This document shows, one piece after another, positions 33,270 to 41,487 of a DNA stretch of 64,000 nt (position 1 is its first letter; the number at the start of each line of letters is the position of its first letter). This DNA is from Streptomyces sp. BK340 (GTDB taxonomy: Bacteria > Actinomycetota > Actinomycetes > Streptomycetales > Streptomycetaceae). The position numbers and the translations under genes were made by a program. The stretch is from NCBI RefSeq assembly GCF_007827595.1, contig NZ_VISR01000008.1, forward strand, positions 124,001-188,000, in the 5' to 3' direction. The notes under the pieces were generated by a model. It was given only the letters and a program-made list of their open reading frames with translations, did no database searches and was not told the origin of the DNA.

Positions 33270-33443
33270 ATGACTGCCCACGAGAAGGCGAAGGCGAAGA
33301 CCGAGCAGGCCAAGGGCAAGGCCAAGGAGGCTCTGGGAAGCGCCATCGGCAACGACCGTATGGCCGCCGAAGGTCAGGCAGAGAAGAGCACCGGGGACGC
33401 CCGCGAAGCCAAGGAAAAGGCCAAGGACGCCTTCAAGCACTGA
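33270..33443 (+). CDS. CsbD family stress protein
   Basis: 57 residues, highly charged and Lys/Ala/Glu-rich with no hydrophobic core: KAKTEQAKGKAKEALGSAIGN then KSTGDAREAKEKAKDAFKH. This is the typical CsbD helical repeat pattern (KGKxKEAxG). ATG 33270 follows GAGGAGG with a 10-nt gap. CsbD-like proteins accumulate under general stress in many bacteria and their molecular role is unclear. A very strong terminator follows 6 bp after the stop. Confidence 0.85.
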   Translation: MTAHEKAKAKTEQAKGKAKEALGSAIGNDRMAAEGQAEKSTGDAREAKEKAKDAFKH

Positions 33444-33449
33444 CCTCCG

Positions 33450-33493
33450 CGAACCGGAAAGAGGCCCCTTGTGAGGGGCCTCTTTCCGGTTCG
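33450..33493 (+). terminator. Rho-independent-like terminator after csbD-like gene
   Basis: A perfect 19-bp stem (33450-33468 with 33475-33493) and a 6-nt loop TTGTGA; the strongest hairpin in the window. Confidence 0.9.
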
Positions 33494-33661
33494 GCGGGGC
33501 CGCGCGTTGATCCGGCACCGTCGATTCCCTGCTCCGGCTGTCTGCGGCTGGCCCGAGAAGGTGGCTTGCAGGTCTCCGCCGGAATCGTCTCGCTCGCGCG
33601 CCGATGGTCTCGACAGGTCTTTCGTGACTGCTTCGGTACGAGCGAGGCCCTGCCCAAGCCC

Positions 33662-33892
33662 TCAGATCAGCTGGGGCCCGAAGCCTGGGCCTGCATCGAG
33701 TGCTGCCCGTCGCCCTTCCCCGGGCTCATGCCGCCGGAACAACGCTCGCCCGAGCACAGCCGGCCGCATCAGCTTCGACGGCGGATCAAGTAGGGCCAAG
33801 ACCCGGATGAGCTGGGCCGCGACCGTACCGTCGGTAGCCGCGGCGGCCATCAGCCGGCTCATCATGGCGCCCTGCAACTTCTGCGTCGGATT
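33662..33892 (-). pseudogene. C-terminal relic of an FAD-dependent monooxygenase
   Basis: The minus-strand frame reads MMSRLMAAAATDGTVAAQLIRVLALLDPPSKLMRP and on to VLGRALFR. This is the usual C-terminal pattern of flavin-dependent aromatic hydroxylases (R-L-M-R-A-A-(A/T)-D-x-x-V-A...L-DPPS-x-L-x-RP). No FAD-binding part lies upstream: the frame enters the 3' end of the esterase gene instead. Probably a remnant left by deletion. Recognition from memory of the family pattern. Confidence 0.45.
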
Positions 33893-33983
33893 CGCAGGTT
33901 GCCCCGGCTCGCCGGCCATCCCCCACGGCGCGGTCAGAATACGCGTCGCCCGGGCGATGATGATCGTCACAACGGTGGGCGGG

Positions 33984-34925
33984 TCAGTCGTTGAACGCCG
34001 TGGCCACGGCATCTCCGAGCTGATTCAAGACGTCCCGTGAAAGCTGCACCGACCCGGTGAACGAGAAGAAGGCGTGGGTGGCACCCTTGACCGGGAGGTG
34101 CGTGACCGCCACGCCGGCGTCGGCGAGCTTCTGCGCGTACCGGTCGCCCTGGTCCCGCAACGGATCGTGTTCGGCGGTGACGACGACGGCGGGAGGAAGC
34201 CCGGCCAGCTCGTCGGAGCGCGCCGGCGAGACGCGCGGGTCGGCGCCTTCGTCGGGCGTGTTGAGGTAGAGGCCCCAGAACCATTCGAGCCAGCTGCGGC
34301 TCAGCACCGGTCCGGCCATGTTCTGATACATGGAGGGGCTGTCGTCGAACCGGTCGACCGCTGGGTACGCCAGTACCTGCAGTGCGATGTGAGGTCCTCC
34401 GCGCCGCTGCGCTTCCTGCACGAGGGCTGCGGCGAGGTTGCCGCCGGCGCTCTCGCCGAACACCGCGATGCTTCGCCCGTCGCCGCCGAAACTTCCGGCG
34501 TTGGCCGCGACCCATGTCAGGGCGGCGTAGGCGTCTTCGATCCCTGCCGGGAAGCGGTGTTCGGGCGCGAGCCGGTAGTCGACGGAGACCACGATCGTGC
34601 CGGAGCGGTTGGCCATGATGCGGGCGATGTGGTCCTGGCTGTCCAGGTCTCCGAGCACCCATCCGCCGCCGTGGAGGAAGACCGTCACGGGCCGCGGCCC
34701 GGAGCGCGGGAAGGTGGCGGGGGCGTAGATGCGGATGGGGACCTGGAGTCCTTCGGCGGTGGCCACTGCATCGTGCACGCTGCCGACGGGCTCGACGTCG
34801 CCCGCGAGGGCGGAGAAGCTGCTCACGAGGTCGCGGTTCTCCGCGACCGTTCGACTCTCCGGTGCCGGTTCGCCTCCGTCGGCCAACTTCTCGAGCAGGG
34901 CATCGAGTTGGGGGTCGAGGGACAT
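33984..34925 (-). CDS. Alpha/beta hydrolase esterase (hormone-sensitive-lipase family)
   Basis: 313 residues. The oxyanion-hole motif HGGG (85-88), nucleophile S159 in FGESAGG, D254 in AEHDPLRDQG and H284 in GATHAFF form a complete HSL-type catalytic set. DYRLAPEHRFPA, also typical, is present. ATG 34925 has AGGAAGG 8 nt upstream. Last gene of a three-gene minus-strand run with the F420-reductase-like and IMPase-like genes; a 180-bp gap separates it from the middle gene. It cleaves short-chain esters or lactones; natural substrate unknown. Confidence 0.92.
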   Translation of the reverse strand: MSLDPQLDALLEKLADGGEPAPESRTVAENRDLVSSFSALAGDVEPVGSVHDAVATAEGLQVPIRIYAPATFPRSGPRPVTVFLHGGGWVLGDLDSQDHIARIMANRSGTIVVSVDYRLAPEHRFPAGIEDAYAALTWVAANAGSFGGDGRSIAVFGESAGGNLAAALVQEAQRRGGPHIALQVLAYPAVDRFDDSPSMYQNMAGPVLSRSWLEWFWGLYLNTPDEGADPRVSPARSDELAGLPPAVVVTAEHDPLRDQGDRYAQKLADAGVAVTHLPVKGATHAFFSFTGSVQLSRDVLNQLGDAVATAFND

Positions 34926-35107
34926 GATGAGGACCTTCCTGGAGCTGGCGAAACGACACGGATTGGAATGACTGTTCCAATCTCCACAGGTCGCAGGAGT
35001 GGAGCAGCGGCAGCGTGATGCCGTCCGGCGCTGAATCGCCGGCCCTGGCTGCGCTGTCGTATCCGTTCCGGATGTGGGCCCGCGGGGAGCGGTGCACTGT
35101 GTGTGGA

Positions 35108-35704
35108 TCAGCGGGCGATTGAGATCGCGAAAGGCACGAATCCGCTGGACCGAATCACGTGCGGGACGAAAAGTATCGCGGCCTCGGTGGCGCGGGCGGT
35201 CTGGATTCCGCCGAGGTCGATGACCCACTTGTTGTGCCAGCCGAGGTCGGTGAGCAGTTCACGGACGGTCTGCTTGGCCTGCGGGTCGTCACCGGAGAGG
35301 AACGCGGTCGGTGTCTGGGTGAGCGTGGCCGGCGCGGTCATCACCGGGAAGAGCATGGTGTTGAGAGTCTTGACGATGCGGGTTTCGGGGAGGGCGTCCT
35401 GGAGTTGCTCGGCAAGGCTTGAGCCGGGGTAGATCAGGTCGACGGGCAGTCCGTCCGGTCCGTCGACGGTGGCGTTGGAGACGTCGACGAGGATCTTGCC
35501 GCGTAGTTCCTCCCGTAGGGCGGCGAGCCGGTCCAGCGAGCCGGCTCCCGGGGTGGCGTTGATGACGATCCGGGCTGTCCGGGCAGCGTCGGCGGCGGCG
35601 CCCGGCGTGCGGTCCGCGACGGTCACCTCATGCCCTGCCCGGGTGAGGGCTGTGGCCAGGTTGCCGCCGACGCGGCCGTTTCCGAGTACTGCGATCGTGG
35701 TCAT
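35108..35704 (-). CDS. NADPH-dependent F420 reductase family protein
   Basis: 198 residues. The N-terminal motif IAVLGNGRVGGNLATAL is a Rossmann G-x-G-x-x-G, followed by ADRTPGAAADAAR, VINATPGAGSLDRLAAL and VKTLNTMLFPVM, as in the short F420H2:NADP oxidoreductase-like family that includes many actinobacterial oxidoreductases. It may transfer hydride between NADPH and F420 or act as a small NADP-dependent reductase. It lies 42 bp downstream of the IMPase-like gene, same strand, so co-transcribed. Confidence 0.82.
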   Translation of the reverse strand: MTTIAVLGNGRVGGNLATALTRAGHEVTVADRTPGAAADAARTARIVINATPGAGSLDRLAALREELRGKILVDVSNATVDGPDGLPVDLIYPGSSLAEQLQDALPETRIVKTLNTMLFPVMTAPATLTQTPTAFLSGDDPQAKQTVRELLTDLGWHNKWVIDLGGIQTARATEAAILFVPHVIRSSGFVPFAISIAR

Positions 35705-35746
35705 GGTGATGTGGTCCTTTTCGTGGGTGCGGGTTGTGGTGCGCGG

Positions 35747-36565
35747 TCAGCGTGAGAGCGTGGCGACGGCCTGGGCGTGGATGCCGGGGGCAGCGGCCAG
35801 GAGGCTTTCGCTCTGTGGGGTCCAGGGGCGGCCCTGGGCGTCGGAGATCTGTCCGCCGGCCTCGGTGACGAGCAGCGCGCCGGGGAGCAGGTCCGCGCGG
35901 GCGCCGGCGAACTGCCAGAAGGCGTCGATGCGGCCGGCGGCCACATTGGTCAGGTGCAGGGTCGCGGGCACGGCGGTGCGCACGACGAGCGCGTCGAAGA
36001 GCATCGCGGTGATCGAGGAGCCGACGCGCCGCACGACCTTCTCGTCCTCGTCCGGCCGGGCCTGGCTGGTGGCCACGATGCTCAGGCCGAGGTCCGTGCT
36101 CTGGGAGACGTGCAGCGGCCGGCCGTCGAGGTGGGCGCCCGCTCCGGTGAGCGCGGTGTAGGTCTCGCCGGTCAACGGCAGGTGGACCGCGGTGAGCACG
36201 GGCTGGTTGTCGCGCACGAGGGTGGCGGTCACCGCCCACTCCGGCAGGGCGTGCAGGTGGTTGACGTTGCCTTCGGCCGGATCCACGACCCACCATTCGC
36301 CGGGCGGCAGCGCCCCGCCGTCCAGCTCGTCCTCCACCCAGCCGGCGTCCGGGCGCAGGCCCGTGAGACGGGGGCGCAGGATGTCGAGGGCCCTGTCGTC
36401 GTTGACGGCGAGGGCGCGCATCAGCTCTTCGCGGGTCTGGTAGCGGACCACCTCGCCGAAGCGCTCGCGCAGCGCCGAACCGGCCGCGCGCACGGCGATC
36501 GCGGTCTGGGCGAGCAGGTCGGCGTCGGAGGCGGCGGCGTCAGTGGTCTGAAGCGTTTCGGACAT
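35747..36565 (-). CDS. Inositol monophosphatase-family protein with altered metal motif
   Basis: 272 residues with the FIG/IMPase fold. The usual DP(I/L)DGT metal motif reads D95-P-A-E98-G-N100 here, so the second Asp is Glu and the Thr is Asn. In the C-terminal motif, ADLLPGALLVTEAGG replaces the usual WDxAAGxLLVxEAGG, keeping the Asp. E78/E80 in WVEDE may supply the Glu of motif 1. Activity may be retained with changed metal or substrate preference, or it may be a non-catalytic relative. Divergent from the LysR gene and first of a three-gene operon. Confidence 0.8.
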   Translation of the reverse strand: MSETLQTTDAAASDADLLAQTAIAVRAAGSALRERFGEVVRYQTREELMRALAVNDDRALDILRPRLTGLRPDAGWVEDELDGGALPPGEWWVVDPAEGNVNHLHALPEWAVTATLVRDNQPVLTAVHLPLTGETYTALTGAGAHLDGRPLHVSQSTDLGLSIVATSQARPDEDEKVVRRVGSSITAMLFDALVVRTAVPATLHLTNVAAGRIDAFWQFAGARADLLPGALLVTEAGGQISDAQGRPWTPQSESLLAAAPGIHAQAVATLSR

Positions 36566-36659
36566 GGTGAACTCCCTTGTGAGTAGAAGGTGATGAGGCC
36601 GTTCGAGTCGAACTGTGCGCTCCTTCAGCGCTCTGGTCCCGAAGGTATACAGGCCCCTG

Positions 36660-36690
36660 ATTAACTTCAAATGCATGTAAAGCACGGCTA
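36660..36690. promoter_or_regulatory. AT-rich LysR/IMPase divergent promoter region
   Basis: An unusually AT-rich stretch (ATTAACTTCAAATGCATG followed by TAAAG) contains a TTAAC...GTAAA partial dyad with a centred ATGCAT, of the size expected for a LysR T-N11-A box. It lies between the two divergent starts. Weak evidence. Confidence 0.3.
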
Positions 36691-36701
36691 GGATTACTCG
36701 C

Positions 36702-37610
36702 ATGCAATTGGATCTGAACCTGCTGGCCGCGCTCGACGCGCTGCTGGAGGAGGGAAGTGTGGCCGGGGCGGCCGCACGCCTCCATGTCACCGCCCCCGCG
36801 ATGAGCCGGAGTCTGGGCCGCATCCGGCGCACGACCGGGGACCAGATCCTGGTGCGCACCGGCCGCAGGATGACCCCGACCCCGTATGCGATCGCCGTCC
36901 GGGAACAGGTGCACGAGCTGCTGCACCAGGTCCAGGGGGTGCTGGCACCGAGCCGTGAACTCGATCTGGCAACGTTGGAGCGCACTTTCGCACTCCGCTG
37001 GCATGATTCCCTGGTCGCCCTGAGCGGCCCCTCACTGCTCTCGGCCGTGCGTGAAGAGGCGCCGGGCGTGCGATTGCGCTTCGTCGCGGAATCGAGCGTC
37101 GACACCCCGGAGTTGCGGCGCGGCGAGGTCGACCTGGAGGCGAACGCCACCCGCCCGAGCGCACCGGACATCCGCGCCGAGAAGGTGGGCGAGACCCGCC
37201 TCGTCATCGTCGTGAGGCAGGGGCACCCGCTCACCCGGGTCAGGACCGTCACCGCGAAGCGGTACGCCGCCGCTGAGCACGTCACCGTCTCGCGACGGGG
37301 AAACCTCAGCAATGTCCTCGACGACGCCCTCGCGCGCCTCGGCCTCACCCGCCGCGTGGTGGCGACCGCGCCCACGGAAGCGGCCGCACTGGAGTTCGCG
37401 CGCGGTTCCGATCTCCTGGTCAGCGTCCCCGAAGCCACCACGCGGTCAGCGGTCGCCGACCTCGGCCTGGTCGTGCTCCCCCTCCCACTCGAACTGCCGT
37501 CGGCACCGATATACCTGTCATGGCATCAGCGCTACGACACCGACCACGCCCACGCCTGGCTGCGCGGGCTGGCGCGAACCGCGTTGACCATGGGCGGAGC
37601 GTCGTCGTAG
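36702..37610 (+). CDS. LysR-family transcriptional regulator
   Basis: 302 residues. Helix-turn-helix at about 3-62 (LNLLAALDALLEEGSVAGAAARLHVTAPAMSRSLGRIR) and a LysR substrate-binding domain (about 92-300) in which the WHDSLVALSG, LRRGEVDLEA and VVRQGHPLTR blocks are seen. It is divergent from the IMPase/F420-reductase/esterase operon with a 136-bp shared control region, and is therefore its likely regulator. Confidence 0.9.
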   Translation: MQLDLNLLAALDALLEEGSVAGAAARLHVTAPAMSRSLGRIRRTTGDQILVRTGRRMTPTPYAIAVREQVHELLHQVQGVLAPSRELDLATLERTFALRWHDSLVALSGPSLLSAVREEAPGVRLRFVAESSVDTPELRRGEVDLEANATRPSAPDIRAEKVGETRLVIVVRQGHPLTRVRTVTAKRYAAAEHVTVSRRGNLSNVLDDALARLGLTRRVVATAPTEAAALEFARGSDLLVSVPEATTRSAVADLGLVVLPLPLELPSAPIYLSWHQRYDTDHAHAWLRGLARTALTMGGASS

Positions 37611-37906
37611 CCGGCGCCGTCCGACTGCTTCACCCATACGTCCAGGCGACCACCTCGATGCCGCACGGCCGGCCGCTGTCCGCACCGGCATCAGAGCACC
37701 AACCCCCGCCGGTAGGCGTACACGACCGAGCTGAACGGGGCCGCGAAGCCCGAGCTTGCCGAGAAGGCAGGACACGAACGACTCGACAGACTCCTGGCCG
37801 CCTACCCCCATGCTGCGCCGGCCGTGGGGCGGCCGGGGCGACGCCTGCGGCTCACGATCGCGGACCTGTTTGCCCTGCTCAGTCAGTCGGTCGGATACAA
37901 GTCGCT
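37611..37906. other. Intergenic stretch, no recognised gene
   Basis: A plus-strand stretch near 37730-37890 reads coding-like (ELNGAAKPELAEKAGHERLD) but has no start, ribosome site or family I can name. It could be a gene relic. Confidence 0.3.
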
Positions 37907-39016
37907 TCAGGGGGCCGTCGCGGGAACGAGGTTGTCGAGTCCCTTGGCACTCCCCGTCGCGGCCTCGATCGAGCGCGGCAGCATGATGCTCTCGTAGGCG
38001 CGGACGGCGTCGTCGACGCCGGACTCGGTGACCAGTGCGTGGGCGAGGTCGGCGGCGTCGAGCATGGCGAGGTTGGCGCCCAGCCCGACGGGTGGCATCA
38101 GGTGCGCGGCGTCGCCGAGCAGTGTGACGCCGGGAACGTGGTCCCAGGTGTGCGGGGCGGGCAGGACGAACAGGGACCGGTGGATGAACCCGTGGTCGCT
38201 GTTGCGCAGGATGTAGCGCAGGTTCTCGTCCCAGTCGTCGAACAACCTCAACAGATATGTCCGCACGGCCCGCTGGTCGCCGAGGTCGACACCGGCGGCC
38301 TCATGCCAGTCCTTGGGCGCGCGGAGCGCGATGTAGGCGCGGATGTGGCCGTTGCTGTTGCGCTGGGCGACCAAGGTCCTGCCGGCGCCCTTCGCCAGCA
38401 TCGATCCGTTGCCGACCAGCCGGGCGAGGTCGGGATGTCGGGTGTCGCAGTCGTCGAACCCGGTCTCGACGAAGGTGACACCGGTGTAGCCGGGTACGGC
38501 GGGCGACAGAGCCGGGCGCACGCGTGACCAGGCGCCGTCGGCACCGACCACCAGGTCGAAGTCCTCGGCGGTGCCGTCACCGAAGAGCAGCCGGCAGGTG
38601 CCGTCCGCCCGCGGGGTGACGCCGGTGACGGTGCGATCCCACCGCACCGTGCCCTCGGTGAGCGAGTCCAGGAGCAGACCTCGCAGCTGGCCTCGGTCGA
38701 TCTCCGGCCGGCCACCGTCGGCGGACGGCCCCTGCCGCGCCAGGAGGGCGGCGGTGGCGAAGTCGAGCACGCGCCACTCGTCTCCTTCGGGGCGGGCGAG
38801 GGCGTGGAATCGGTCGAGGAGCCCCGCCGCACCGAGCGCGGCCTGGCCGGTGTCGGGATGCATGTCGAGGGAGCCGCCCTGCGGGCGGGATTCGGCGGAT
38901 GCCTCGCGTTCGAAGACGGTGACGGAGCGGCCGTGTTGCTGGAGGACTCGGGCGCAGGTGAGGCCGCCGAGGCCGGCGCCGGCAATTGCGATGCGGGGAT
39001 CACGAGCAGAGTTCAT
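37907..39016 (-). CDS. FAD-dependent monooxygenase (TetX-like)
   Basis: 369 residues. FAD/NAD motifs: RIAIAGAGLGGLTCARVL (GxGxxG) at the N-terminus, DLVVGADGAWSRVRPAL (DG motif) in the middle and LLGDAAHLMPPVGLGANLAMLDAADLA (GD motif) near 300. The layout matches TetX/PhzS-type flavin monooxygenases, which hydroxylate aromatic or polyketide substrates and in TetX inactivate tetracyclines. It is divergent from a TetR gene with a palindrome between, the arrangement common for detoxification genes. Start ATG 39016. Substrate unproven. Confidence 0.88.
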   Translation of the reverse strand: MNSARDPRIAIAGAGLGGLTCARVLQQHGRSVTVFEREASAESRPQGGSLDMHPDTGQAALGAAGLLDRFHALARPEGDEWRVLDFATAALLARQGPSADGGRPEIDRGQLRGLLLDSLTEGTVRWDRTVTGVTPRADGTCRLLFGDGTAEDFDLVVGADGAWSRVRPALSPAVPGYTGVTFVETGFDDCDTRHPDLARLVGNGSMLAKGAGRTLVAQRNSNGHIRAYIALRAPKDWHEAAGVDLGDQRAVRTYLLRLFDDWDENLRYILRNSDHGFIHRSLFVLPAPHTWDHVPGVTLLGDAAHLMPPVGLGANLAMLDAADLAHALVTESGVDDAVRAYESIMLPRSIEAATGSAKGLDNLVPATAP

Positions 39017-39078
39017 GGAAATGTCCCTCGGAAAGTGGGTCAGCCGCCGGGAGACCCGGCACCGCCAAGAAACCACAC

Positions 39079-39095
39079 TCGCTCAAAAAGAGCAA
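39079..39095. promoter_or_regulatory. Candidate TetR operator
   Basis: TCGCTC-AAAAA-GAGCAA, a 17-bp near-perfect palindrome in the 124-bp gap between the monooxygenase and the TetR gene. Confidence 0.45.
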
Positions 39096-39140
39096 TGACT
39101 ACACTTTCACAGTGGATGCACTTCGAGGTACGGTGGGCGG

Positions 39141-39734
39141 GTGACCGAACCGACCGGGCGCCGCGAGCGCAAGAAGGCCCAGACCCGCCAGTCCCTGGCC
39201 GACGCCGCGCTTGAGCTCTTCCTCGAGCGCGGCTACGACCAGGTCGGCGTCAAGGACGTCGCCGACCGCGCCGACGTCTCGGTGACCACCCTGTTCAAAC
39301 ACTTCTCCGGCAAGGAAGCCCTGGTCTTCGATCAGGACGACGAACTGGAAGCAGAACTCGTCGCCGCCGTGCGCGAACGCACCCCGGGCCAGTCGATCCC
39401 CCAGGCGCTGCGCGAGCACCTCCTGCTGAAACAGACCCAACTCGCCGTCCACGCCACCGACCCGCGGTTTGCCGACTTCACGCGCCTGGTACAGGAAACT
39501 CCTGCGCTGAGCGACTACGCCCACCGCATGTGGACGCGCCACGAAGCGGCCCTGGCCAGGGCCGTCGCCGAGGCGGTGGGTGCGCCCGAGGACGACGTCA
39601 GCTGCGCCGCCCTGGCTCGTTTCGCCCTTGAGGCCCGCAGCCTCATCCAGCGGCACGCCGAACCACGCCGAGCCGCCGACGAGGCCTTCGCGCTGCTCGA
39701 ACACGGCTGGGCAGCCTCCCATCCGGGCAACTGA
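39141..39734 (+). CDS. TetR-family repressor
   Basis: 197 residues. The helix-turn-helix (about 10-56) reads RQSLADAALELFLERGYDQVGVKDVADRADVSVTTLFKHFSGKEALVF. The C-terminal ligand domain is all-helical with FADFTRLVQETPALSDYAHRM. It is divergent from the FAD monooxygenase and probably represses it and itself, with release by the enzyme's substrate. Confidence 0.9.
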   Translation: MTEPTGRRERKKAQTRQSLADAALELFLERGYDQVGVKDVADRADVSVTTLFKHFSGKEALVFDQDDELEAELVAAVRERTPGQSIPQALREHLLLKQTQLAVHATDPRFADFTRLVQETPALSDYAHRMWTRHEAALARAVAEAVGAPEDDVSCAALARFALEARSLIQRHAEPRRAADEAFALLEHGWAASHPGN

Positions 39735-40066
39735 CCGGGCTGCAGCCGGCGTGACCGGCGCCGCTCCTCGCGAAGCGGGCGCAGTCTGTCCTCAGGATGC
39801 CCATGAACCCCACCGTGACACGGACGATGTCGGCCGAGCACGCCGTTCTCACGGACGGCGTCTCCTTGCATCATTCGCACTGTTGTGCGCAGTCGGTCGG
39901 AGACCACCCGCGCAGGCGATCCGTAGTGGCGGCGCCGAGTCGCCGCATCAGCGATGTGGCGGGTACCGGCGGGGCTCGCCCGAACTGGCTGTGTCCAGGT
40001 CGAGTGGTGCAGGGGGTGACGTGCCGGCGGCTCGCTGGGGTGGGGTTGGGACCAACGGCCCTTATG

Positions 40067-40098
40067 GTGCCTTTCGTCGCCGCGGCTACGAAAGGCAC
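40067..40098. terminator. Hairpin in the 39.7-40.1 kb gap
   Basis: An 11-bp perfect stem GTGCCTTTCGT/ACGAAAGGCAC with a 10-nt loop. The surrounding 39735-40140 contains no gene I can support. It may end transcription from either side. Confidence 0.4.
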
Positions 40099-40140
40099 TG
40101 TGCATGGTGGCCGGTGTGGCGGTCCCGTTGTCCGCGCGGG

Positions 40141-40251
40141 TCAGGCTGTCAGGGCGTCACGGAGTTGGTTGGTCTGAAGGTCTGTCTCTCCCCTCACGGT
40201 GATCATGGTGCGGTCGGGGTGCTGCTGTGTCGTCACGGTGAAGTGGTTCAT
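40141..40251 (-). pseudogene. N-terminal relic of a STAS-domain anti-sigma antagonist
   Basis: 36 codons starting MNHFTVTTQQHPDRTMITV and ending RGETDLQTNQLRDALTA before a stop. This is the first beta-alpha unit of a STAS anti-sigma-factor antagonist (family pattern V-x-G-E-x-D-L-x-T...L-R-x-A-L). Full proteins have about 100-120 residues with a phosphorylatable Ser in the second half, which is missing, and the following bases show no continuation in any frame. It lies 340 bp upstream of, and divergent from, the stress sigma gene. Truncated, presumed non-functional. Confidence 0.5.
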
Positions 40252-40504
40252 CGGTTCGCCCCCCGATCCGGGGGTCGAGCCCATCACGCCCTCCGGCGAG
40301 GACGGCGTCGAGCACGCCGTAGGGCCGCGTAGAGCCGAGCGAGACAACCCGTACCGCGCCCCGGCCACCGGCATGACCTCCGCGGCGCGAGGGCAGGACG
40401 GGCCGACTCCGGAACGCCGGCCGGACACTCCGGTCGGTCGGGTCTGTGGCTTCTCGGAGGGGAGGCGTCCCAGCTCACGCCTGCCCCTGATCGTGTAGCG
40501 GCAG

Positions 40505-40529
40505 GCATGGATGGAAGGTGAGGGGGTAA
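40505..40529 (+). promoter_or_regulatory. Possible autoregulatory SigB-type promoter
   Basis: GCAT (40505-40508), 15-bp spacer, GGGTAA (40524-40529), fitting the general-stress pattern G-N-N-T / GGGTA. It lies 65 bp upstream of the sigma factor start. Confidence 0.35.
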
Positions 40530-40593
40530 GCGGAGCGTCATCGGCCGCTTCATGGCAGGCCGTGGAACGAGCTCGCATCGGGAGGGGACCTAC

Positions 40594-41433
40594 ATGGCGC
40601 TCATGAGCACGCTGGACACGCAGACCACCGAGCTGCCCGAAGTCGCCGACCCCTCCCGGGTGGCGCCCAAGGATGCCCGCGAACTCTCCCGGTTGTTCTT
40701 CGAACAGCTGGCAGCGCTGGAGGAGGGCACGCCCGAGTACAGCTACGCGCGCAACACGTTGATCGAGATGAACATGTCCTTGGTCCGCTACGCGGCCGGC
40801 CGCTTCCGCAGCCGCGGGCCGGAGGAGATGGAGGACATCGTCCAGGTCGGGATGATCGGCCTGATCAAGGCGATCGACCGGTTCGAGCTGTCCCGCGAGG
40901 TGGAGTTCACCTCCTTCGCGATCCCCTACGTCGTCGGGGAGATCAAGCGGTTCTTCCGCGACACCACCTGGGCCGTGCACGTTCCCCGGCGGCTGCAGGA
41001 GGCCCGCGTCCAGCTCGCCAGGGCCACCGAGGAACTGCGAAGCCGGTTGGGCCGCACGCCGACGGTCAAGGAACTGTCGGAGCTGATGAGCCTGCCCGAG
41101 GACGAGGTGATGGAGGCCCGTCTGGCCGCGAACGGCTACAACTCCTCCTCCCTGGACGCTGCCATCGGCAGCAGCGAGGACGGCGAGAGCGTCCTCCAGG
41201 ACTTCATCGGCGTCGAAGACACCGACCTGGAGTTGGTGGAGGACTTCCACTCCCTGGCCCCGCTGATCGCCGACCTGGATGAGCGGGACCGGCAGATCAT
41301 CCACATGCGCTTCGTGGAAGAGCTCACCCAGGCCCAGATCGGCGAACGCCTCGGCGTCTCCCAGATGCACGTCTCCCGACTCCTGTCCCGCTGCCTCGCC
41401 CGCCTGCGCGAGGGCCTGATCACTACCGGCTGA
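40594..41433 (+). CDS. RNA polymerase sigma factor, SigB/SigF/SigG subfamily
   Basis: 279 residues. Region 2 contains RNTLIEMNMSLVRYAAGRF and DIVQVGMIGLIKAIDRFE through EFTSFAIPYVVGEIKRFFRDT (-10 recognition). Region 3 carries VHVPRRLQEARVQL and RTPTVKELSELM. Region 4 carries DERDRQIIHMRFVEELTQAQIGERLGVSQMHVSRLLSR (-35 recognition). ATG 40594 is set by GGAGGGG 6 nt upstream. These factors direct general-stress and developmental genes and are normally held by RsbW-like kinases. No intact cognate anti-sigma gene is adjacent; kinase-domain and phosphatase proteins are encoded at 57.5 and 60 kb. Confidence 0.95.
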   Translation: MALMSTLDTQTTELPEVADPSRVAPKDARELSRLFFEQLAALEEGTPEYSYARNTLIEMNMSLVRYAAGRFRSRGPEEMEDIVQVGMIGLIKAIDRFELSREVEFTSFAIPYVVGEIKRFFRDTTWAVHVPRRLQEARVQLARATEELRSRLGRTPTVKELSELMSLPEDEVMEARLAANGYNSSSLDAAIGSSEDGESVLQDFIGVEDTDLELVEDFHSLAPLIADLDERDRQIIHMRFVEELTQAQIGERLGVSQMHVSRLLSRCLARLREGLITTG

Positions 41434-41453
41434 CAGCCGGCTGTCCGTGCTCC

Positions 41454-41487
41454 GCTGATGCCCGCCACAGCCGTGGCGGGCATCAGC
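41454..41487 (+). terminator. Terminator after the sigma factor gene
   Basis: A 15-bp perfect stem (41454-41468 with 41473-41487) and a 4-nt loop, 20 bp after the stop. From here to about 42028 no gene is recognised. Confidence 0.85.

Noticed and set aside
35747..37441. Apparent 564-residue IMPase with an N-terminal extension
   Set aside because: The extension is antisense of the LysR gene; the real start is ATG 36565.
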